From Siphonodentalium dalli (Eukaryota > Mollusca > Scaphopoda > Gadilida > Siphonodentaliidae): 64,000 bases of DNA. The stretch is from positions 204,434,978 to 204,498,977 of the forward strand of contig CP136066.1 in the NCBI GenBank assembly GCA_032622095.1, read 5' to 3'. Below are positions 10,955-23,624 of this stretch, piece after piece (within the stretch, counting starts at the first letter, position 1; each line of letters starts with the position of its first letter). The notes below the pieces were generated by a model. It ran no database searches. It was given only the letters and a program-made list of their open reading frames with translations, and was not told where the DNA came from. The position numbers were made by a program, and so were the translations under genes.

Positions 10955-13263
10955 TTGGCCGCGGTGGCAACACTAACCACACCACGGTTAAAGTAGTGGA
11001 GACTTGTTTTGTTCAGCTGAGTAGGTTGTTTGTATAGCATGTGATTGATTACCTTGCGATCTTTTCAGCCACGATTTTTATGTACACACGACTGTGATTA
11101 TGTCACAAGATAAGATAAGTTTATTGGCACTAGAATCATATGAAACATTGTAACAGTGGATACGACACAATTTTGAATCTAAAATCAAATGGTGCTTGAT
11201 ATTATTTTTTTACTTGTGATTTTGACGTGAGCATGCTAACTATCGGTTACTTCCTACGACGAAAATCCTTCCACTTATGATTGAATCGTGGTTGTCTGAA
11301 AGCTCACTAAGTAGATAGTATTACATATTTCCAATTTCCAACAACACCTAGTTTCGAATTAAAGGTACGGTTGGCCTTGGCGGTGGGTATCCTGTGAAAA
11401 TATTTCCACCCGTCAAAAACCGCCACAAACAGAAAGAACATCAAAATGTAGACATACTTTGTCCGTATACAAATAAGAAATATCGCATAAACAGTATGTT
11501 ATTGTCATATGTTTGACCATTGTTATGTAAACAAAAGCATCAAACGTTACTTTTCTGGTGTTGTTTATATTATGATGGTAAACATAAAGAGCGTTCTTTG
11601 TTGGTGAATTCCTGATATGGAAGTAATAAAGAGCGTTTATGCCATTTGTGTGATTAGCCAGTAGCATTGTGCTGTCTTCTGTAACATAATCAGGTTCTTG
11701 CTTAGGTAGAATATAGTAGGTCTTTATGATAACATGCTGTTTACGCGATGGTCGTGGTATATATGAACGAAACTGTATGCGTATTAATGTTTTTCTGTTT
11801 ACGGTGATTGGAACAAATATGAATATTTTCGACAACTAAGGCCTCACGTGCCTTTAATGGAATATGCACAAGTCATCAAAAGCCAAAATTAGTTTTTGCA
11901 CCTCTTATAGCTCGAACAAGTTATCACAGACCTCAGTTGTTGGAAACTTGTGTCGAAACATCGAAAGAATAAATATCTCCACCTCTACTTATAATTCTGT
12001 CAATAGCAAGCCCACGGGTAGCCATGGGGCTTCGTACCCTTTGAACGAACTGCCCTTTTTACTGCAAGTGCCCGGTGGTGGTGATCGCCATTCGGGTGAA
12101 CATGTCATGTGCAGCATTTGCTGAGCGGCAATTACCGACAGGGACCTCTCTTCGAACGAACGATGTATATACGTACCAGTATATAACTATAGTCACATAT
12201 ACTTAATGCAGACTTAGTCTCGACAGAGACTGGTGCACACAAATTCAATAAATACAAATGTACAGACTGCCAACCCATGTCGGTATGAAGCTGCTATTAC
12301 AGACATGCGGTTGATGCATGAGGCTAGATGGGTTTATATATATAGGCGCAACGTTTCAAATCATATATATTATATAAATCACTGGGGTTATGGCTGACGC
12401 AATTAAGCACATTTTTAAATCGAATGGGTTTAACTCTATCAGCCACAACCTCAGTTGTCGCACGCGTCAGTCGCAGGTATGTGAAAACAGGAATTCGACT
12501 TGCATAAACTAGCCTGACAGAATCACTGGATATAAAGACCAATGTATACAGCAAAAGGGTATCGTGTAAAGTATATCCTTCGAATGTCCGGCAAATATCA
12601 TATCAGCCTATAGCCGGGGCAGAGACTGGTAATGCTACAATTAACCTATGTCCATCAACCTTGGTAAAAAATTTCAACTGTTCTAAATATCGTTGAATTC
12701 CAGACATGTACATTTATAGGAAATTTCACAAGAAACAATAGGTTGAAATCTTTTTGTAGATTGATTATCAAACAATCTATTAGTGTGGAATAATTTGTGT
12801 TAGACCAACAGGTCAGGTCTGAAGTTTCTAAAACCTTGAGGCTACTCAATAGATGCTATAGGATTTAGCAATTTGTATGTTCAAATTTCAAATGTTCTCA
12901 CACGGCCCAGTGAATTCTGTGTCACCGATCACACAAGGACGGAGTTGTATTAATAATAATAACATGCATGAGCGTTATGTTTTATTAACAGCCCTTGGAC
13001 CTATTTGTGGTCCTTGACTGTCGGGACATTATTTAATGCCCTCCAAAATTATTATTATACCCCCCACCTGCAAGTTGTGGGGGGTTATACTGGAAACATC
13101 TTAGCCCTCCGTCTGTCCATGGACACAAATTTGTGCAGAGTTTTTCTCAGTCATTTTTAATCATTTTCCATGAAACTTGGCACAGACAGCAACCACAATG
13201 ATAACCTGTGCACCTGTGATTATGAGGTCTGTCCAATTGTTTTTAGTTATCCCCCTTTTTGAC
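10955..13263. other. No recognised gene; one unexplained open frame
   Basis: A 140-codon minus-strand frame (11835-11413) is not low-complexity but resembles no family I know and has no supporting context. At 12980-13050 a small palindrome surrounds 'ccttggacctatttgtggtc'. From 13060, 'ccccccacctgcaagttg..' followed by 'catgaaacttggcacagaca' resembles a high-copy dispersed repeat type of mollusc genomes. Confidence 0.4.
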
Positions 13264-13657
13264 TTAAAGGTACTCAATCCGATCAGAGGGTCCCCATCTC
13301 AACAGATTCCAACAACAATTTTTTGTTATCAAAGGTCACTTTAGTTATCAGAATCAAATAATTATCCAAAAATAATGCTGACGACTGTGAACTGTCGTAT
13401 ATAATTGCCCAAAATCTGTTGTATAGCAACATTTTGTTCAATGGAATTTAGTATCGTGAGTATGTCGGTCGGCTTTTTCGGGAAACTTCTGGGACAGAAA
13501 GTATTCCTGATAATGAAAAATAATAGATTTCTAAATTCGATATCTAATAAATCTGAGCTTTGATGGGTGGCTTCCTCGACTCGAATCAAATATTTTTTAC
13601 CCCCGAAGCCATTGAAATAGTAATTGAGAGAATTTTTATCCGATTGAGTACCTTTAA
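13264..13657. mobile_element. 'GGTACTCAA' MITE, full length, TTAA-flanked
   Basis: Left end TTAAAGGTACTCAATCCGAT, right end ..atccgattgagtaccTTTAA: inverted terminal repeats with TTAA at both ends (13264-13267, 13654-13657). Related copies lie at 8849, 17120, 18025, 21768, 36755, 60018 and 61150. TTAA flanks suggest piggyBac-type mobilisation. Confidence 0.85.
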
Positions 13658-14103
13658 GAAAATTTTCAATAAATTATACAGGGGTATTACTTTGAGCTTT
13701 TGTTCCTAAAATTTTTGGTCAATTGTTTCAAAACTTTCACAGACATTTAGTACCATGGGAAACTGCATTATTCCTACATATTTTGTTAAATTTTTTTAAA
13801 TGGCACAGATATTTATTACCATCCATGGGAATCTGTGCATCTGCGATTTTAAAGTCGGTCAGAGTGCACTTGCACTTTACTTGCTACCAAAGCTCATATA
13901 CAGAGAAAATTCTTTTTTTATTTTATCTTCTTTTTCCCGTTTTATGCAGAACATAACTCAACATTTGAGTTGAGTCGCTATGGATGCTTGCGACAAAAAT
14001 GGCCAAGATAATTTCATCATAAATTATTGTGGTTAAAGAGACTGTTCGGCAGACATTCTACTAGTACTTGTGTTCCAATTCACAATTTTAACCGGCTCCA
14101 ACT
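13658..14103. other. No gene seen
   Basis: AT-rich. Near 13740-13860 two segments resemble each other ('ttagtaccatgggaaact' and 'ttaccatccatgggaatct'), suggesting a small old duplication. Confidence 0.4.
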
Positions 14104-14398
14104 TGATTGGTTTGGTTTATTAGGGTTTAACGTCGTTCTAGCCACCAGGCCACACGAGACATTGTCAATTTTACTGGTAGAGAAAAGACCACACAGAGGC
14201 TTGATTTCACCAAGAAGTCGTCCCACTGTGTGTAGAAACCACCGACCCCCAGAAATCAGCTGACAAACTTGCCCAGATACACGATTCCAGTCACCCTTGG
14301 CCTTCCTATGACGGGGTTCGAACCAGCTTCGTCAGCGCTGGACGGCCTGTGGCGGTGTAATGCAACTGGCACTCTACCGATTCGATCACCGGGGGCCC
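14104..14398 (-). mobile_element. tRNA-derived SINE
   Basis: On the minus strand the head carries an A-box-like 'tcgaatcggtagagtgcca' and a B-box 'ctggttcgaacccc' about 50 bp apart. It ends with 'ctagaacgacgttaaaccc' and 'taataaaccaaaccaa'. Head, body and tail match the layout of mollusc SINEs. It is a SINE rather than a working tRNA, because no acceptor stem can be folded. Confidence 0.75.
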
Positions 14399-15532
14399 TT
14401 GCTCCAACTTGAAAACAAATTTGACTTCTTGTCTGATATAATACAACATGTGTCAGTGCATGTGTTGGATATTTTAGGAGGTGGGTGGCTTTATACATTT
14501 CAAATTCAAGGTGCGTTCCTCCCCAATGGAGACCCTCCATCCACGTCCCTGATGAATGTTGGTGAAGTACATATGTGATTTTATAGCCCTGGAAGTTATT
14601 GCTGTGGCCAATTTTCAGATTTCATGTGTATGTATACAATTGCAATTAAATAACTAGTCTGAGTAATAGCTTTTTCTAATGAAAACAATATTGTAATAAG
14701 TGTTTACTAATTTTTGCAGATAACCTCAGCTTATTGTAAGAATGAGTGATGTGATCCTCTGAATTTTCTGCAAGACAACTTTGCCAATAATTCTGGAATT
14801 TGTGAGAGGACAAAACATTTCCAATGGCAGTCTGTGTCTGTGAGTAAAATATAATGATGTTACTTTGCATTTCAACTAATCTTTTAATTTTGAGAGGCAT
14901 TGGGGCTACATGATCTGACTCACATGTATCACAACCTACATGCACATATACAGTCGGTCAGGATGCTGAAATCAATCATCCAGATGAACTACTCTCATAA
15001 TGAGGGGGTGCTTATGACTCTACGGCAATGTCATCGATGTGTGCTTTTTACGGAACACTCATTTTAGCACTGCGAAGCTCAACGGGGATATTATATAGAT
15101 ATATTCTTCGCTGATGTTGAATCAAATATGAATCATATACTCATGCAGCAGCATGTTTAATTGAATATGATTTTTTTAATATTTGCGGGATCCTAAAATT
15201 AAGTTACCCCTAGTGTCATCGAGAATCTTTTATCAAATGAGTTGCAGAAGGTGCATGGATATATTTTGCGACAGCAAAACTCGAGCAGAATGTAATTATG
15301 CACTGTCCACCATGATTTTGATAAAATATTTGAGATTATGGTACAAGTTGTGTTCTGTATTTATTCTACACCATTGTGTCAATCCATGAGTCAGCTACCT
15401 TTATTGTGATTTAAGTCTGATGGATAACCGGTTATGATTGGGACATCACCTGAAGCTGATTGTTGACATACTAAATGTACCTATAATAGCTGTTTGTCAC
15501 CTTTCTTGATGACAACATCAACAAAAATAGTT
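14399..15532. other. No gene seen; dispersed fragment near 14480-14560
   Basis: 'ccaatggagaccctccatcc' with 'acgtccctgat' also occurs at 55704-55735, so this piece belongs to a dispersed repeat. The rest shows no coding signal. Confidence 0.45.
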
Positions 15533-16528
15533 CCGGTGTAACAGTTTATCTCCCCCCCCCCCCTGGGTATCTTCCCCCCGCCCTGGGTATCTTCCCCCCC
15601 CCACTCATATATATTTTTTTCCTCACTTATTTTATAATATTATGGTAAGAAATGCCGAGAAAACTATTAAAAAAAAAAAAATTTATTTTGAAGTTTAATT
15701 AACCCCTCACACAATAGCATAAATATATCAAAATATTACCTTACGATTTTATCGTTTATTTTGCTTTATATTGTCATGAAATGGCGAGAAATTAACTTTA
15801 TATGAGAACAATTTAATAGAGTAAGAATTTGGGGTGGGGGGGGGGTGAAGATACCCAGGCCTGAGTATCTTCCCCCTCACCCAGCACCTACATATGACAA
15901 AAATTAAAAGTATGATTTTATTGCTTAATTTGCTTTATATAGTTATGAAATGGCGAGATAAACTTATATATATATTTTTTTTAATTCTGCTGCTGGGTGA
16001 GGGGGGGGGGGGGAGGATACTCAGGCCTCTCCCCAACACCAAATTCCTACTCTATCAACTTTTTGTCATAAAAAGTTAATTTCTGACCATATCATGACTA
16101 TTTAAAGCGATAAAATCATACGTTTAATTTTTGTCATATGTAGGTGCTGGGTGGGGGGGAAGATACTCAGGCCTGGGTATCTTTCCCCCCCACCCCAAAT
16201 TCTTACTCTATCAAATTTTGCTCATATAAAGTTAATTTCTCGCCATTTCATGACTATATAAAGCAAATTAAACGATAGAATCATACGGTAATATTTTGAC
16301 ATATTTATGCTATTATTGGGTTAAGTTAAACTTCAAAATAACCAAAAAAAAAAAAAAATTAATAGTTTTCTCGGCATTTCTTACCATAATAATATAAAAT
16401 AAGTGAGGGAAAAAAAATGTATGAGTGGGGGGGGAAGATACCCAGGGTGGGGGGGGAGATACCCCGGGGTATGTTCCCCCCCGGGGGGGAAGATACCCAG
16501 GGGGGGAGATATAATCGTGTTACACCGG
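15533..16528. mobile_element. 1.0-kb foldback element with C/G-rich ends
   Basis: ccggtgtaac at 15533 is mirrored by gttacaccgg ending at 16528. The arms pair over nearly their full length: 'gaaatgccgagaaaactatt' at 15651 with its inverse near 16361-16380, and 'atgaaatggcgaga' with 'tctcgccatttcat'. C/G runs and 'gggtatcttcccccc' / 'ggggggaagataccc' units recur at the tips and near the centre. No coding content. Confidence 0.85.
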
Positions 16529-17119
16529 CTTCTATTCCACTAGAGGCATACAATAATAGGTATTCAGTTGAATAGTGAGATTTGGTTGAATAGTCAATAG
16601 GTGTGGAATAAAGCTTTATTTTATTTTACTTCTAATTACACAGCTGCAATATTTTGGTTTATTTCGTAAATTCAGTTACATTGTTGGTATAATTTTTCAG
16701 CTTGTCCACGATAGTGCAATCCTGATGTCATTGAGACTCGCAACATATTTGACATCATGCATGACAGCCTATCCAGTTCCAGAGAATTAATTTAATTCCT
16801 TGCCATGTTCAATATATAACTAACTTGCCTAGATAGTGGACAAATATTATTACTTGATTGAATATTGGTGTGTAGTAAATACAAAACCAAACCACACCTG
16901 CAAACAATTGTCCACTTATCTGTTATGTTAAAGTGTTATGCTGCAAGATGCAATTTGACACTGGCTACTCATGTAATATTTCACGGAACTTGAGCCCCAA
17001 CAAGTCTGTATACTAACTATACTCACATGTTTTTTTAATATTTGGAGTGATTATTTATTTTACTTCATTGTATAATAATTATATAAAGCATTTCATGTAT
17101 AATTTAGCGTGCAAACTCT
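16529..17119. other. No gene seen
   Basis: AT-rich sequence without visible repeats, exons or RNA genes. Confidence 0.45.
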
Positions 17120-17640
17120 CAAGTTGATTCAATGAACCCCATATATTCAGCTTCCAACAACATATTTTGAAATGCTGCTTCAGTTATCAGAATCGATTAA
17201 TTGCTCAAAAATAATGTCAATTATAGTATAAAATTGCTCAAAATGTGTTATTTATCAACATGTTTTTCAATGAAAATTTTGCCTCATTATCAACACAAAG
17301 CTACTTGATTTTAGAGTTATCTTCATCCGCAATTTGGTCCAAGACCATTGGCCCGTTGACTTTTTCCCAGGCCACTATTAAGTCTCGATGGTGAAAAATA
17401 ATAGATTTAAAAATGAATATGTAATAACTCTTAGCTTTGGTGGGTGGGTTCATCGACTCAAATCAGATATCCTCCCACCCGAATCCAAATATATAGTAAC
17501 TACACACACGTACCAATTTCGTCCCGATCGGCCGAGAATCGTAGATTTGTATCAATGACAGACAAACATACAGACAGACAAACAGAGGTCTTCAAAATAT
17601 ATATGAGATTGAGCCTTATTGAGGGGCATCTAATCGGATG
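17120..17640. mobile_element. Old, diverged relative of the 'GGTACTCAA' MITE
   Basis: Shares 'ttccaacaaca', 'tcagttatcagaatc.a.taattg', 'tcaaaaataatg', 'gaaaaataatagattt' and 'gggttc.tcgactcaaat' with 13264-13657. It lacks clean terminal repeats and continues into 'gacagacaaacatacagaca'. Confidence 0.6.
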
Positions 17641-18024
17641 ATGCATACTTAATATTGATTATATTTAAACAGTTTACAGCTCTGTTTGTTCTGAGCAATA
17701 ACTATTTCTAAAAATAGTGACAAATATATGTCCCACAGGGCAACTTGATAGTCACATTATATAAGGAAATCAATATTAATTGATAGTAGTGTTCCCAGGT
17801 AGGTGTTTTTGATTCATTTCTCTTATGTTATACCGAGGAAACTATATACTTGTTGTGGGAACAGATAATTCATCTTTAAATTGAAGCCTGGAAATCATAG
17901 AGTGTGTCATTTCATGTTTGGGAAATATGATGAACATTGGTACAAGTGACCTAGATAGCTGGAACCTGATTTGTGGATTTTCATCAAGTTGGGGGAGGTG
18001 TGTCTGAAAATGGTTGGTTAAATG

Positions 18025-18431
18025 TTAAAGGTACTCAATCCAATTAGACCCTCATAAATTACTATTTCTTTGGCTTCTGAGGTAAAAAAAATAATTGATT
18101 CGAGTCGAGTAACCTACCCATCAACCCTCAGAGTGATCAGATATAAATTTTTGAAGTTTTGTTATCTCTTGTTTCTGGCCCAGAACATCCGGTCAAAAGG
18201 AAGTTCTCAGTGCTTCATTTTAGAGTTATCCATCTTCGTCCGTTTGAATAAATAATTCTGTTGCAATTATTAGTACACATCTCGAGAAAATTACAAATTA
18301 AAAAAAAGAATCAATATCTGATCATTCTGAACTTTGATGGATGGGTTCCTCGACTCAAATTAATTATTTTTAACCCCTGAAGCCGAAGAAATAGTATTTT
18401 AGGGGTGCTTAATCAGATTGAGTACCTTTAA
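18025..18431. mobile_element. 'GGTACTCAA' MITE, full length, TTAA-flanked
   Basis: TTAAAGGTACTCAATCCAAT at the left and ..cagattgagtaccTTTAA at the right, with TTAA at 18025-18028 and 18428-18431. The middle includes 'gattcgagtcgag' and its inverse 'ctcgactcaaat'. Confidence 0.85.
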
Positions 18432-19479
18432 GATCCATGCTATAATAGATTTTTTTCAGTTCAAATTATGACATACATAAACAATTATTTAAAATTCTGA
18501 CTTCATATATTTATTTTTTCAGGATGACTACAGAATCAGATATACAATGTGCTATATGAGGAAGTAGAGGTCTACCATACAGTAATGATGTGTTACTACT
18601 TCTAGCTTCAAAATGCCATGAGTTGAATTTCCCATTCAAGGTGGATGACAAACAGTATTTATGGACCAGTTCTCAAATGTGTGACAATCTTCAGCCGTGT
18701 AATATCATACACATGCTTTGTAAATTACCATGCAATATATTATTGTGAAGGAGGATGGATGATGAGTCACATTATTGTAATTGATGATCTGACAATCTTC
18801 AACTAAGGAATTTTCTGTTCTCTGTTCATTAAAATCATGGTAAAAGAAGCCTTGATTTTGGCTAACTACAGGATTGGAGCAGTGGTCATACTATTATTCC
18901 TCTAATTTATTAACTGACTGAAACGGCTGAAGTGGACTATCTATTAACATTTCTCCAGTGAACATGTCTGCTTGTGCCTCAACTGTTACTGTAGTGTCAA
19001 CCAGAGTTTGAAGGCTCCTGCAGCACATGAAATATGAATTTTCAGCTTCATTTGTTGGATATGTAGTTATATACCATTAAAATAAAGTTCATGTAAAATA
19101 ATTATACTCTTTGAGAATAAACTTTCCTCTATCAAAGTAATGGTGGTAATATTGTATTGAAAAACGATGTCAGCTTAATATAATATGGGTTTATTTATCT
19201 ACTGGAAATAGGATAAGTCAGTGGGGTGTACAAATTAAATAACATCAAAGAGACCATATTTTATCTTGGTGTTTGGTGTGATGACACCTTATCAGTATTC
19301 TGTGTATTCTGCTTCTGAATTGTAATGTAAGCATTGATACTGAATCTTAATTGCCATGATACACCATGAAAGTAATAGAGAAGTGATTCCTGTTCAATGA
19401 CTGGTGGTATCCTAACTACAGTATATGTAACGCAACAGAAATTGCTGGTCCCACTTTTACTTGTAACTTCTTTCGTAAA
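18432..19479. other. No gene supported
   Basis: A pyrimidine-rich ..tttattttttcag at about 18523 precedes atgactacagaatcagatat, which stops after 11 codons. Two aataaa-like motifs occur near 19080 and 19120. This could be a 3' untranslated exon, but no upstream coding exon was found. Confidence 0.3.
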
Positions 19480-20700
19480 TTTTAACAGTACTTATCTGAC
19501 AGTGCTGTCTCGTCAAAAGTTCAAAACAGATCAAAATGATAAATTTAATATATGCTCAGTTTTCGAAAAATCCTCATGTCATTGATGCGGGAGAGGTGGC
19601 TTGGAATCATTCCAAAGATCCTCATACCCTGTCAATTGAAGAGGTGACTTCGATGCTGACTCCAGAATAAGAGCAATTATTAAAATGCATGTAACATGCA
19701 TGTAACTCTATTCATAATAGCATTGTTTGTATTGTCATTGCCATTTTATTGTACCGGTATATATGAATTTCAATGCCAACTTTCTCTGAAGTTAGTTCCA
19801 TTCCACAAATCCGTTATACATGTATATGATAACTAATGGGTTGATACTTTTTGGAGAGTGTTGTGTCCTCTTGTCAAAACTTATCAAAATGATATTTTCA
19901 TGCTCACTCAGTTTTTGAAAAATCCTCTTGTCATTGACAAGGGAGAGGTGACTTGGAGTCATTCTAAAGATCCTCATACCCTGTCAATTGAAGAGGTGAC
20001 TTCGATGCCTTATCCTGGATGCAAGCAATTAAAATATAAACTTGAATGCATCTAACTTTTCCGGTTCAATATAATTGTTTATTTGCCAATTTATTTTACA
20101 GGCAAATGACAATGCCAACTATGGGTGATGTTCGATCAATTAAGCGTACTGGATGTATATCTAATAGCACATTCCTCGGGATTTTATTCTGGGTAACATT
20201 TTTCTGACAATGCTGTGTTTTCTCAACAAAATTTATCAATATGACACTTTCATTCTCAGTTTTTGAAAGATCTTCATGTCATTGACATGGGAGAGGTGGC
20301 TTGGAGTCAATCCGAAGATCCTCGTGCCCTGTAAATTGAAGAAGTGGCTTCAAAAACTGAGAATGAAAGTATCATATTGATAAATTTTGTTGAGAAAACA
20401 TAGCATTGTCAGAAAAATGTTACCCAGAATAAAATCCCGAGGAATGTGCTATTAGATATACATCCAGTACACTTAATTGATCGAACATCACCCATAGTTG
20501 GCATTGTCATTTGCCTGTAAAATAAATTGGCAATTAAACAATTATATTGAACCGGAAAAGTTAGATAAATAGTGAGTTAAACTTTTCTTGCCCATTTCAT
20601 TGTCATTGCAAATTTATTATACCAGTACATGTAAATGCCAATGTAATATGAGGTCCATTCAGCATATATAACATATGATAGCATGTTTTTCATGATTTGT
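19480..20700. repeat. Local direct triplication with a terminal inverted copy
   Basis: Related direct copies begin near 19495, 19850 and 20195. Each contains the frame 'gt.attga...gggagaggtg.cttgg' and 'gatcctc.t.ccctgt.aattg'. A 218-bp segment, 20050-20267, is then repeated inverted at 20349-20566 with very few differences. In the middle copy a plus-strand frame (19858-20055) includes EVTWSHSKDPHTLSIEE, broken by stops in the other copies. Confidence 0.85.
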
Positions 20701-20869
20701 TTTGGCTAATAAAAAAAAAGAAGTAATAATTATGGCTTTCAATATCAAACATTCTTACTGTGATGGCCTAAATTCAGTGGCCTCAACCATGCGATTCTGA
20801 TTCGACATTACAGTTGCTACATCACCCAAAAATGTCCAATATTTGCAAAAAGAATGCATGTAAATTTAT

Positions 20870-21295
20870 TACACATAAAGTGTATAGATTAGTTGGTACA
20901 CAGTGTGTGTACCAAATATGCACAATACTGGGTACTATATACTACAAAATTGTGTAGGTTGTTACACAGATGTGTATAAATAAAGTACACACTACTGTGT
21001 ACTATGTACACAAATGTGTATAAATAAAGTACACACTAACTGTGTATTATCTGTGTACTAACTGTGTAGTAACTGTCTACCAACTGTTTACTACACACAA
21101 GTGTATAGCGACTACACATACATGTGTGTATAGAGCTACACATATTGTGTGTACCAAAAATTGCTCTATACACATACATGTGTGTATAGAGCTACACATA
21201 TTGTGTGTACCAAAATTGCTCTACAGTTTCCTACACATAATTGTTGGAGAGCAGATGTTACACATATATGTGTACAAAGTGTGTAGCGTTTCTAC
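20870..21295. repeat. Tacaca/tgtgta-rich short-repeat region
   Basis: Many units of tgtgtataaataaagtacac and palindromes such as tacacatacatgtgtgta. A 60-bp unit ('gagctacacatattgtgtgt') occurs twice at 21135-21225. Confidence 0.75.
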
Positions 21296-21336
21296 AGTGT
21301 TTTTTAGAGAGTATCGCTTTCCATCTTTCTTTGTGT

Positions 21337-21339
<3 letters not shown>

Positions 21340-21392
<53 letters not shown>
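21340..21392. repeat. (TC)n microsatellite
   Basis: About 26 uninterrupted TC dinucleotides. Confidence 0.97.
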
Positions 21393-21396
<4 letters not shown>

Positions 21397-21478
21397 TTCT
21401 TCACCACGCACTTTCATTCACGATAATTTGACGGCTCTGACACCCCTTGACTCGTTTACAATCGATAATCTAACTCTT

Positions 21479-21750
21479 TTATGAGGGAGCTGCGCTGGTG
21501 CAGCATTAAAGATCATGGGCCACTGCATTCTCGTATATATCCAGATGTTTCCATCGTGGACTTTGTAACTCGAAATCGTTATCTGGTGGAGTTGCCAGTT
21601 ACTCGCCGATGGCCGGTGGTTTGCCGCATATATATGGTCGACGCATATATATGGTCGACGAGTTTATCAGCCATTGAAATCACTGTTAGATTAAAGATCA
21701 TGGGTCAGTGCAATCTCGTATATATGCGAGTCTCCCATAGGAGAATGCAC
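21479..21750. mobile_element. Diverged type-D core MITE
   Basis: 'atgagggagctgcgctggtg', 'cagcattaaagatcatggg' and core pieces 'tgcattctcgtatatat' and 'tatatgcgagtctcccatag' match the type-D elements near 31.0 and 60.9 kb. The centre contains two tandem 'catatatatggtcgacg'. Confidence 0.6.
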
Positions 21751-21767
21751 TAACATAACCACTCGAT

Positions 21768-21839
21768 TTATCTGCAAGAAGCCACCGAAGCCAAAGAAAT
21801 AGTAATTTAGGAGCGTCTGATCGGACTGAGTACCTTTAA
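21768..21839 (-). mobile_element. End fragment of a 'GGTACTCAA' MITE
   Basis: Ends 'gatcggactgagtaccTTTAA' preceded by 'gccaaagaaatagtaattta', the standard right end of the family. Confidence 0.75.
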
Positions 21840-22710
21840 TGTTTACCACTTACTATATTTGTGTTCTATAAACTACATATTACAGGTTGATATATGTGAT
21901 TAACTTAGTTTGACATGGCATTGATTGCTACTGCAATGTGTCCATGAATTTATGTGACGTAGACTGACAGATATCCGGGTATTTAGTAATTTTACCCAAA
22001 AATTCCCCGTCTATATGAAGTTTAGTGGGGTATACATATTTGACCATATTTGACCCCATGGCTGGATGGTCCCATATACCCCCTAGAATATACCCCTCCT
22101 TACCACATATGACACCCCCTGATGGGGTGAAATTGGGATATGGAACAGTTTCGTGAACAGTTGGGTTTTCGGCCAATTTAGGTGACGCCCCCCCCCCCCC
22201 CCCCCGAATATCCACTAGAAACATCCAACACGATGGGCTAATATTGGTGTTGAACCATTGTCCTAACATGTGAAGATATGTTCTATATATATGGCAAAAC
22301 AACAGTTACTTTGCTTATGAACCCGGAAATAATACGTTCTCCCCATTGGTATGATAAGATAAGATACGATTTATTTGCATAAACACCAATAAAGGCAGTA
22401 TGCTAAGAATACAATGCACAATAAAACAATAATTAATAAATAATTGCATGTGAACATGACATGTCTATAATAATTATAACTGCATGTGTTTTACTGTGTG
22501 TGGTGGCACAATAATCGTTCTGAACGCTTATCAAAGAAGCGCCGGACCACGTTGCAGATGTTGCTGCTTACATCAAGGGTATCATTCTGTATAAACAATT
22601 CAATTTCTGATAATTTGATATACTTGTAAGATTACTGTGATAACTAATAACAATTTGGAAAATTTAATTTCTTAGATCGAAATAGTGTGGACATTCCATA
22701 CTAAACTAAT
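21840..22710. other. No gene seen; poly-C and short repeats
   Basis: C homopolymer at about 22187-22205. 'gataagataaga..atttattt' near 22350 resembles 11107-11125 and may be an old retroelement end. No coding signal. Confidence 0.4.
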
Positions 22711-22964
22711 CAAGCCTTGATATAGCGTGTCTGTCATTTGCAGAATGAGGTCCACAGAGGGTGAATTTAGTGATGCTACCCCGCATAGCGGGTTAGCATC
22801 ACCAAATTCACCCTCTGTGGACTTCATTCTGCTTACACCTCAGCAGAATGAGGTTCACAGAGGGTGAATTTGGTGATGCTAGCCCGCTATGCGGGGTAGC
22901 ATCACTAAATTATCCCTCTGTGGACCTCATTCTGCAAATGACAGACTCGCTATTTCAAGGCTTG
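22711..22964. mobile_element. Nested-palindrome MITE (CAAGCCTTG type), copy 1
   Basis: Begins caagccttga and ends tttcaaggcttg. Inside, two hairpins each carry 'gcagaatgaggt.cacagag' and its inverse, with 'gatgctaccccgcatagcgg' at the tip, facing each other around 'cttacacctcagc'. Copy 2 is at 41997-42216. Confidence 0.85.
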
Positions 22965-23624
22965 AAACTGATACTCATTTTTTACATTAAAGGCACAATC
23001 TCTCCCCTTCTTTAAGTAAAGGCAGATGGTGTCAGCCTTTCTCGATAGCGAGTTTCACTAATACGCAGTTTTGTAAAAGTAATCCTGTCTTTCACAGAAA
23101 GGGTGTTTGTTAAGTAAGTCTCTAAGATATGATAATTTTTAAACAACCTATATATAGGTTCTGAGTTTATTTTTCTGTCCATCTCGTTTAGTGTCATCAA
23201 TTATAGATCTCTTGAATTCTCTCACATGTTCTTCCCGAAGCTTACACTTGAGATTTCTAATGATAGTTTGGTTATTTAATGAAACCTATATTTTGACATC
23301 CAAATGCGTTTATAGTCCTGAATAAAGAGCTACATTTAGCTTTCCTCATCATATGTTCAGAGCAGCAATAATTTTCCGACCATCAAGAAAACCATAGTCA
23401 GAAATGGTAACGCCACCAATATCATATTATTAGCCATAAATATAAATTATAATACAATTATTCTATAAACTAGCTTTCAAATTTGATGCGGGAAATTCGC
23501 ATACTTCCATATTTCAAGTTTTCCCGTTTCTCGTGTCATTCGTTACTTTCTTCAAACTGTCTTCTTTATTACACAAGCTGATGGGTCCGACTTCGCCCGG
23601 ACTGTTTCCCATCTGATTTCCGAT
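22965..23624. other. No gene seen
   Basis: AT-rich. The minus-strand frame at 23200-23012 is short and unrecognised. Confidence 0.4.

Noticed and set aside
11413-11835. 140-codon minus-strand gene
   Set aside because: No recognisable motif, splice context or conservation evidence; this length can arise by chance in a window of this size.
18523-19130. 3' terminal exon of a plus-strand gene
   Set aside because: Only a polypyrimidine acceptor-like site and AATAAA motifs; no coding continuity with any upstream exon.
21042-21431. 129-codon plus-strand frame ending in SLSLSL repeats
   Set aside because: Runs through tacaca repeats and the (TC)n microsatellite; low-complexity artefact.
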